Below the pieces are notes generated by a model. It ran no database searches, was not told the origin of the DNA, and worked only from the letters and a program-made list of their open reading frames with translations. DNA of 64,000 nucleotides, from assembly GCA_963422505.1 (NCBI GenBank), contig OY730195.1, positions 112,063,444 through 112,127,443 on the forward strand. Reading direction: 5' to 3'. The number at the start of each line of letters is the position of its first letter. The first letter of the stretch is position 1. Shown piece by piece: positions 56,213-64,000 of this stretch. The position numbers and the translations under genes were made by a program. The stretch is from Pseudognaphalium luteoalbum. Taxonomy: Eukaryota > Streptophyta > Magnoliopsida > Asterales > Asteraceae.

Positions 56213-59200
56213 TGATTGTGATCGGAGCTCCCTAGAAAAACTTGTTTCTGTTGAAATTTGTAATCAGTGCTTAAGAATTTAAGCATTCAGTGACTTGTAC
56301 TTGTGATCCATTCATTTTTCTTTTTGGATTCTTTTGATATGATTTGAGTTTTGCACTTTGGTTTTCTCAAAAGATCAGATATTATTGAACTGTAAAATGA
56401 TAAACATTACAAGTAGTTTCAGTTACAATAACTCTAATCTATTACAAAACTTATTACAGGTTACTCCAGATTTCTTCTTCTTTCACAATACCAAGCTCAT
56501 CAGCTAGCTCGTATTTCTCTGTTGAAGGCAGGTATATGAACTGTCTGGCCAAGGCTTCTTCAATGATAACTTTTCTCATGTATGAACTTTTGTCAAGCAT
56601 GCTGCCAGATCTGATTAAGTTAACAAGCTGTTCATGATCAATCTTCTCTAACTCAACTTCTCTCTGAAATCTTAGCATACCATTCAAGTCTCTGTATACC
56701 AGACCTTTCTCACCTTCAGTAACCTCAACTCCTTATTTTCTTGGAACACCATCAGGGATAGAAAGATTTAATCTTGACGTATTTGGAATTCTATAGATGC
56801 TGCTAGTACCTGACCTATACCTCGGGCTTGGTGGTTGCACTATCTCTTCACCATGTATGACAGTATCTTCTGGCCTAAGTAGCTGCAGTGTAACAATCTT
56901 TTGGAATAATCTATCAATCTCATTGAGCACCTCCTTCTTTGCTGCACTTGATGAGTAACTCATAGCAAGTCTGATCTCATTCCATTCTTCTCTGTGCATT
57001 TTGCAGACTTGATCCAGAGTGATTGCTTGAGTCTCTGTGCCTCTATGGATAAGCAGCTATGCTTGAGATTGATTCTTTGGTTTCTTCAGATTGACCTTCG
57101 TAATAGGAGCAGAGTTTGATCTACCAGTCATTCTAGCTGTATATTTCTTCCTATCGATCTCATTCCATAACGTATCCACTGATGTCTTTCCTCCCCCTTT
57201 CTTTTTAGAAATAACAGCAGCCTTTTCTTGTTGTTGCTCCGCTTCTTCTACTTTTTGTAGTATACGATCAAACACTGCGTCAGCTTCTTCCTGATCTCTT
57301 TTCAATTTAAGAGACCTTTCTCTTTCCTCGGCCTCCTTTCCACTTAATTCTAACAAATATTGCCTATCAACATCTAATTGTTCTTTCAGCTTCCTTTTTC
57401 TTTCTTCTTCTTCTTCTTCTTTTGCTTCTACCTTACCTTGAATTTTTAATATCATTTCTCGCTCCTTATTTTGTCTCTCTCTGATCTTTCTTGCTATTCT
57501 TTCCTCTTTTCTTTCATTGTTGTGATTGCTTCCTGATGTAGAATCAGAAGAGAGGAGAGTTGGGGCAGAAGCAGCTGGTATTGTGGTTTCAAAGGGATTT
57601 GTGGCTGCTGTGTTTGTTATAATAATTGCATCTGTTGGGTTGCTGGTAGTTGGAATTGATAAGGTGATTTGTAAGGTTGATGGTGGTGTTAGTGTTGCTG
57701 TTGGTGTTGTTGTGGCTACTGGGATTTCCTCAGATATGACAGTATCTGATTGAGGCTTTGAAGGTAATTCTGGAGTTTCAAGAATGGTTTGCAGATGGTG
57801 CATGGTTGCTGATATATCCTCCTCAGTGATTATTTTCTTTCTGTGCTTGGAGGAGGTGGACCCAGATGTAGATGTTTAGCTGGTCCTTTTCCTTTTTGTG
57901 AGAATAGAAGAGATATGTAGCTGATCCTCCATTTGTTCATCAGTATCATCTTCTTTCTTATCAGCGTCATTATCATCATCATCATGTTTGTTATCATCAT
58001 TATCATCACCATCATCACCATCATCCATATTTATATCATTTTCACTTTCATCATCATCATCCTCCCTGTTCATCGATTGCTAGCGAGCCAGTTCATAACT
58101 TACTGACTCTCCCTCAATCTTAGCTGCTCATCAGCTGCCCACCCTTTGATTTTCTCATCGTGCATCCTGAGTTCATCAGGATGAAACTCAGGGAATTCAA
58201 TAGGATCAAAATCCTCATCTGCATCAGCATCAGTATCCATGCTAACCCAATTTAGCTCAACGATGGGTCTCAGAATATGGCCATCAAAAATAATTTTATT
58301 ATGATCAACGTTTTTAGTAACATCATCAACATCATTAGCATTAGCATCATCATCAGATTTCTCCCCCTTGATGTTATCATGAAATGCTGTAGTCAGCTCT
58401 TGAACACTTTGAGTGAGAGTATTGAGATCAGTTTGAAGAGCTGTTAGTGCATCTGTTGTCTTGAGCTGATGATCCACCATTGTTGGGATACCAGCGATGA
58501 TTTTGTGAGTATATGTGATGTAGTCTACCACAGACGAGGCCATTTCTGATTGTTGAGCAGTGAGAGTGGTAAGAGCTTCATCATGGGTGTGCAGCCTGAT
58601 CTTTACTGATGTAGCTAGTTCAGAGAGTGCCTTCGATTGGATTTGGAGCAGCTAAGAGTGGTTGAGTTCAGCTGCAGCTATGATTTTGACTTTATTGCTG
58701 ACAGCCTCACTCCACGAAGGGATGGCTTCATATGCAGCTGCTAAAGAATGTACTTTATTGGTTAGCTCAGTAACATTACCTCTTAGAGAATCCCTTTCGT
58801 CAGTGAGTAGCTTGATTTGTTGTTGGGAAGAGGCAAGATACTGGAGCAGCAGCTTATCAGTGGCTGTAGATGATGATGGTTGTGGTGATGGTGATTTTTG
58901 GTGAGTAATAGGAGATGTTGGTAGGGTTGGTTGTGGTTGTGATTGAATAGTGGTAGTGGGTTGTTCATCACCAGCTACTTGGGATATGTTGTCACTTGAA
59001 AGAGAGATGGTGTGTAATTCTTGTATAGGTGAAGTGACAACAGTAGCCAGTGGAATAGTGGTGAGTGATGGCAGATTTGATTCAGCGATAAGAGTGGTAT
59101 ATGATTTGTATGGTGGTGGTGATGGTTGTTCATTATCAGTGGTGGAAGTGGAGGTATCCATGGTTTGGGCTTCCTCGTCATCACCAGCTTGTGTTTTAGC

Positions 59201-59651
59201 TGATGGATCATCGGAAAGAGAGATTGCAGCCTGTATCTCTCCCTGTGACTTGGGAGAGACATTGACAACTGGTGCTGTGTAAGATGAGAGTTGGCTCGGG
59301 TCTGTAGCCAGTGGTGTGACATCAGCGATGGGTGTGTTATCACCCACTGATGTCACTAGCCCTTTATTTGAGTCATCCTTTTGTGAGGATGACAAGTAGC
59401 TGGGGGTTTGACTCTCTGAAGGGGTGTGGGATGCACCCAAGTCATTGCTACCAATGGTTTGAGCCACTGGAGCTATCTGCAGTTTACCCTTTGTAGAATC
59501 GCTGGACTTTCGGGAGACCAGCGAAGCAGTTGAAAGCTTGGGTTTATCAAGGGTGCCCGCAGGATCTGAACGTTCAGTCGCTGCTTCACCCTTGGCGTTC
59601 TTAGACGTCTTCTTTTTTCTGTGTCCCTGATCCTTTAATGTTAGGGACCCT

Positions 59652-61210
59652 TGATGAACGCCAAAATATACTAGATTATAGTACTAATTACCCCTTTGTT
59701 AGATAGGTTTCTAATGCATTTTCTATGAATAAGATACTTATTTCGTTCATATTTGCATTTAGGAGTTTAATTGGAGCTTGGATCGAAAAGAAACGGAAAA
59801 CGAGCTTATTGCGAAGAAAGGTTGTTAGGAGAATAAAACAATGGACAAGAGAAGATTGGATCGGAGTAAAAGATGATCGTTCGAGCAAAGCCAGAAGATT
59901 AAATGATGAAGAAATGGAAAATAGTCCTGAAATTCAATCCATACGCCGTATGGATTAAAAAGGTGGAGGCCCAATGTAACGCGGAGCTGGGCCGGGCTTG
60001 TTTTCAATCCATACGCCGTATGGATCAATTTTCCAGATTAGGTTAAAATCTCATTTAATCTCATTTTAACCCTAACTTCTCAATAACACTTAACTAGAGA
60101 ATAGCAGCCGACAACCAGAGGGTTTTCTCTTATTTTGGGAGCGAATCAATGGCGATTTGGAAACGTAAAAGGCTAGGATCGATTCCTATTGATTCTACTT
60201 CGCACGGTTTATGATTTGGTTTGCATATCTTTTTCCGATTTTAATTCGAACATCGTCTATGTGTTTTGTTTGAGATCTTGAAACTGATTTTGTATGATTG
60301 AATCATGGATTATACTTATTGTTAATTGTTTAGATTAATAACTTTGGATTATGATTATTTGATGGTTATAATTGTGTTTTGGATCAATTGTTTGATTGAA
60401 GATTGTTATGTTATCCGTAAATCCTTGTTTATTGGTGATTGTTAGTTATTTCTTAACGTGGTTAATAGTGTCATTGAGATTGAGTTCCTTTGATGCTATT
60501 GATTATTGATGATTATGAATCTAGGTTTATAGACATTGCTAAATATATTGAGTTTGATAGGTTAAGAGAATAGTAACTAATCAATCTAAAATGAGCAAGC
60601 TAATAAGTGATTATTAGTAGGTATTGTTGAGTCACACCGCAAGGATTAATCATAACAAGTCATGAATACTTAATGCATAATCTAGGGAAAAGCACGCAAT
60701 TGAAACCTACAATTCTTGCAACATCGGATCGATGTTAATGTGGGACCATAGGTTATAGATATTAGTTAGACCCGGAACGTTGGCTAATTTACGTTTAACT
60801 TGGATTCTTTGATTAGTAACTAAGTTAATATAAAAGAAATCATAATCAGACAATCAAAACACATGAACCGGATAATATGAATCTAAGTGTGAAGACTCTA
60901 AGCAATTACATGTCTATCTCTGATTGTTTATCTGTTCATCTTATCTTGTTTTCTGTTGTTTGGGTGAGTTATTTAGTTCATATTGAACATTCATATGGAA
61001 CTAAAATGTACCCCTTATCTTACTGCTTTATTACTTTAGTTAATAATTCTTATTTAATTGAATAACATCGTTCCCGTGTTCCTGTGTTCGACTTGGACTT
61101 ACCATAACTATACTATTCCGATCGGGTATTCTTGCCTGGTTGTGTGATAGTAGTGATTGGTATATCCTGTACTTTATAAATAAATAAACGAGACACTTTC
61201 ACACGCATCA
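59652..61210 (+). mobile_element. Solo LTR (Tat-like) inside the accessory ORF
   Basis: 1559 bp starting TGATGAACGCC and ending CACACGCATCA, flanked by ACCCT on both sides (59647-59651 and 61211-61215), a perfect 5-bp duplication. The TGATG...CATCA ends and the GATTGGTATATCC...CTTTCACACGCATCA tail recall Tat/Ogre-type Gypsy LTRs. Reading the accessory ORF across the duplication restores one open frame, confirming insertion into a once-intact ORF. Confidence 0.9.
59938..60024. repeat. Two TCCATACGCCGTATGGA palindromes in the Tat-like LTR
   Basis: Perfect 17-bp palindromes (arms TCCATACG and CGTATGGA around C) at 59938-59954 and 60008-60024, 70 bp apart, each preceded by CAA. They are followed by the likely transcription start region. 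Confidence 0.9.
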
Positions 61211-62207
61211 ACCCTAATTTGGATTTTCTTTTGAGAGCAGTGGGTGGTTTCTTGATTAGTAGTTGACCAATAGTAGTCACTCGGGGTGTGGTCAGTGACG
61301 TGGTCGATGGAGGGGCAGTAACGGACAGATGTACAGAAGTAATAGGCTGGGGTGCAAGTATCCCCGGTTGTTTCATAATATCAGGTAGAGACACAGTCGC
61401 TGATCTTGAAAAAATTTGACTCCCTACCAGGGTTGGTTCAAAACCATCGAAAGAAATCCTATCATAGGCGTCAAACTGATCTTTGAAGATCAATGACAAA
61501 AACCTAGGATATGGCACATATTTTGCCCTGGTAGGCTCAACAACTCTATTAACTAGCTCATCAAAGATCACACTTGCATAATCAATTCCTAAAGACTTGA
61601 TCAGTGACCAGCTAATCTATGCTTCTAGGGAACTAAATTGATCGTGGCTTCCTATTTTTGTGCCCAAACATTGTATAAAGTTTGAAAATAGGGCATTCCA
61701 CACTCCATCCATCTTGGTTTTATGTACATTGGCATATTTACGATTACCACTACCATCGACAGAGTATTTACAGTCAATCCCAGTAAAATTGACTAAGCCT
61801 CCTTTGGCTTCGTCTCTGTCAGGTAGTGGCACATAAGAATCATGTACAGGTAATTGTAAAATTGTTCAAAGGATGGAGGCGGTTATTGTAATCTTTTGAC
61901 CACCATTATCAATGAAACCCTTAAGTTGTGAAACACCATTGACAACTGAGTGAGTACAGGTGAACCAGAATTCACCGGGCCACTCTGGGTTCATCACTAT
62001 TGGTGATAATGTAAGAGCATGGAGGATAAAATGGTTTTGTAGAAAAGTTATTACCTCCGCATACTCTTTTTTTGTACATGTCACATTTCCTAAATAGTTT
62101 GATTTGGGCACTGTGATGACAAGATCATCACTTGCTGCAGAGGCTCGAAGAGCTTTAATCTCTGCAGTGGGTGTGTAAGAATTGTTGAAAAATTTTGATC
62201 TTGCCAT

Positions 62208-63158
62208 TTAAAATGCAGATTGCGCTTTCAGTTAGGGTTTGATAAAAAAAATATTTTTGCGTTTATGAGAATCAAGAAAGCGTAAAAAGTGAAAAAGTGA
62301 TTAAGTTCCTGATTATATAGGATACGCTTTGTGATAATCATGTGGTTAAAAATGGAAAATCGTGGACGGTGGTGGTGGTAAATGATAGTTAAGGGTGATG
62401 ATGGTGGAACGCGGTGGCATCAATGGTGATGGGAGTGGTGCACCGAAAAAGTGCAATGACGTAAGAAAGAGAGTGTCAGAATCATGCGACTTCTCCGTTA
62501 TACCATAAAACATTTATTTTTAAATCCGTAAAAATTAAATACAAAACATATTAAATATAACGAATGTTTGTCGATTTATTTACCACCATTAAATGCTACA
62601 ACAGGAAGTCTCTTATGTATATAATCAATAAATTGATTATCCACCAAAATGAAATATAGATATCAAAAAGAGATAAATATAATCTTTTATCTAGCTAAAA
62701 CTTTATCTCGTTGATTTACGCACAACTTAGAATACTGATTAAATCATAGAGATGCAATTACAACACTGATATAAATCAAATCCATCATCTTTAGATACTT
62801 ATATTGTTTTATTTGAGAAATAATGAGTATAGATTATGTTTCATATAAACTGTATAAAATATTACTATATTAAATTTCACTGATCTAGTTACAACTTAGA
62901 ATACTAACCAAATCAGCTAGAGATAATATAGAGCAATGATATAAAATGAGTATGTAAACATAATAGATACTCATGTGACTATACGAATTATAAAATTAGA
63001 TGAACATAACTAACTGATTATTACTCTTGCTGATTAGATCAGTTGAAGTTAATTGATCAGTGAATGTGCTCTACTAAAGTTATACTTCACATAGTTATCT
63101 TATTGAAAGCAATTTTTAAAATTTAAACAAAAATAATTAATTAAGTTTATAAACTTAT
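62208..63158 (-). mobile_element. Spacer between Copia pol and the accessory ORF
   Basis: AT-rich and non-coding; in SIRE-like elements this interval can hold signals for expressing the second ORF, but I see no clear acceptor or promoter that I would name. Confidence 0.5.
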
Positions 63159-64000
63159 TTAGTCATTTAGGTTTAACATACCAAGCTCGCTGATAAGAAA
63201 GTTAAATCTTTTCTCATCTAAAGGTTTTGTAAACAAATCAGCGAGTTGATAATCAGTTGGAAGAAAATGCAATTCAATGTCACCTTTCATCACAGGGTCC
63301 CTGATGAAATGATATCTGACATCAATGTTTGTCCTTGAGTGCATCACTAGATTGTTTGCAATAGTTATGGCACTTTGACTATCACAATAGATTGGTATTT
63401 CAGTGAAGTCAAATCCATAGTCAGCAAGTTGGTTTCTCATCCAGAGAATTTTAGCTGTACAGGCACTGGCAGCGACATATTCAGCTTCAACAGTTGAAGC
63501 TGAAACTGAATTTTGTTTCTTGCTGGACTAGCTAACATGTTTTTCTCCCAGAAACTGACAGCTACCAGATGTACTTTTTCTATCCAGCTTGCATCCAACA
63601 TGATCAGAATTGGAATATTCTTTCAATGAGAAAATTGAACCAGATGGGTACCAGAGACCAAGATTTGGTATACCCTTCAGATAGCTGAATATTCTTTTGA
63701 CAGCGAGTAAATGTGATTCTTTTGGATCTTCTTGATACCTAGCAAACATACATGTAGCAAATATAATGTCTGGTCTACTTGCAGTTAGATACAATAGTAA
63801 CCCAATCATACCTCTGTAAGCAGTAATGTTTACAGATTTACCATCAGAGTTAGTATGTAATTTTACTGCAGGTGACATGGTTGTAGCAAGGATGAGCAGT
63901 TACTAAATTCAAATTTGTTTAATAAATCTTTAACATATTTTCCTTGATTTATAAAAATTCCAGTTTTGGTTTGCTTTATTTGCAGACCAAGGAAAAATTT
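63159..64000 (-). pseudogene. C-terminal end of Copia pol (reverse transcriptase/RNase H), broken
   Basis: The frame from 63878 downward holds the end of the reverse transcriptase and the RNase H (YRGMIGLLLYLTASRPDIIFA, AVKRIFSYLKGIPNLGLWYP, GCKLDRKSTSGSCQFLG). A TAG at 63528-63530 stands where the family has Trp. The frame continues through EAEYVAASACTAKILWMRNQ, IYCDSQSAI and TKPLDEKRFNF and ends LNLND at 63159. Upstream of 63878 the frame changes. The rest lies outside the window. Confidence 0.9.

Larger units (their letters stand above)
56454..62207 (-). pseudogene. Accessory ORF behind Copia pol, broken by stops, frameshifts and an LTR
   Basis: From 62207 a protein-like sequence starts MARSKFFNN. 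It has a globular part (to about 61113) with motifs such as CTKKEYAEVITFLQNHFIL and EWPGEFWFTCTHSVVNG. A long Ser/Thr/Pro-rich part follows (59640-58650), then a helical part (58543-58100), an extremely acidic stretch (58073-57900), a Lys/Glu-rich coiled coil (about 57540-57100) and a helical C-terminus ending at 56454. In-frame stops interrupt it near 61866 (TGA), 61617 (TAG), 58652 (TAG) and 57057, with frame changes near 57880 and other points; a solo LTR splits it at 59652-61210. Position equals the env-like ORF of SIRE elements, but I see no clear signal peptide or membrane segment, so an envelope role is not supported here. Product and function unknown. Confidence 0.75.
55199..64000 (-). 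mobile_element. SIRE-like Ty1/Copia element, decayed and incomplete in the window
   Basis: Order on the minus strand: end of pol (window edge to 63159), spacer, a long accessory ORF (62207-56454), polypurine tract, 3' LTR (56199-55199). A large extra ORF between pol and the 3' LTR is the mark of the SIRE/Maximus lineage. It inserted into the 3' LTR of the gag-only Gypsy element; the left flank is GTTTT. Confidence 0.85.

Noticed and set aside
57526..57753. Val/Gly-rich open frame on the plus strand
   Set aside because: Antisense of the Thr/Pro-rich part of the accessory ORF.
58652..59467. Separate host gene for a Ser/Thr/Pro-rich protein
   Set aside because: It is collinear with fragments on both sides in the accessory ORF of the Copia element, between pol and polypurine tract.

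Overview
This window reads as nuclear DNA of a flowering plant. It is AT-rich, with spliced genes using GT-AG introns, plant SR-protein and LSM12 homologues, and dense nested plant-type transposons: Tekay-like Ty3/Gypsy chromoviruses, a SIRE-like Ty1/Copia element, a Cassandra TRIM, Mutator-like elements, hAT and Stowaway MITEs, and Helitrons. The style of the retroelements, including a long accessory ORF behind the Copia pol, makes me think of the daisy family (Asteraceae). That is an impression, not proof.

Layout. 1-1830 is the start of a minus-strand LTR element. 2.4-11.3 kb is the gene island: an RSZ21/RSZ22-type SR splicing factor (5 coding exons, 189 aa) and an LSM12-like RNA-binding protein (4 exons, 180 aa), both on the plus strand. 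11.3-20.4 kb is intergenic, with MITEs, a tandemly doubled SINE-like unit, a long-TIR Mutator-like element and one doubtful small-peptide gene. 20.4-32.7 kb is a Gypsy cluster. It holds a minus-strand Tekay-like element with an uninterrupted 1486-aa gag-pol whose protease active-site Asp is Asn. That element's 5' LTR is a chimera joined to the tail of a second element, and a Cassandra remnant carrying 5S rRNA-like sequence follows. 33-36.7 kb has a fold-back MITE and a Mutator-like element with perfect 9-bp target-site duplications (TSDs) that contains a complete two-exon GRF zinc-finger gene, one exon of which lies in the terminal inverted repeat. 36.8-42.9 kb is a nested stack: one LTR holds a second solo LTR (TSD CTAAT), which holds a Pack-MULE (9-bp TSD) carrying exon 1 of the proteasome ATPase gene RPT6. 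43-49 kb has hAT-like, LTR, MULE-like, Helitron and tandem-repeat sequence. 49-55.2 kb is a Gypsy element that lost pol by internal deletion and lost the promoter part of its 5' LTR. From 55.2 kb to the end is a decayed minus-strand Copia element with an accessory ORF of several kb, broken by stops and by a Tat-like solo LTR (TSD ACCCT).

The most interesting pattern crosses element boundaries. Several different LTR families carry arrays of short GC-rich palindromes. The palindrome sequence differs by family (GCCGTTCGGC, ACCCGAACGGGT, ACGCGATCGCGT, CCAACCGCCGGTTGG, CCATACGCCGTATGG). In the three best cases the unit spacing is about 22 bp, close to two DNA helical turns. The arrays sit just downstream of a conserved predicted splice donor (GTAAGA or GTATGA) and upstream of a conserved acceptor (TTCTCAG), so inside a predicted intron of the retrotransposon leader. 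Copy number differs between the two LTRs of one element (5 versus 8).

Limits: all exon and repeat boundaries were read by eye and may be off by a base or two; family names of transposons rest on motifs, not database searches.
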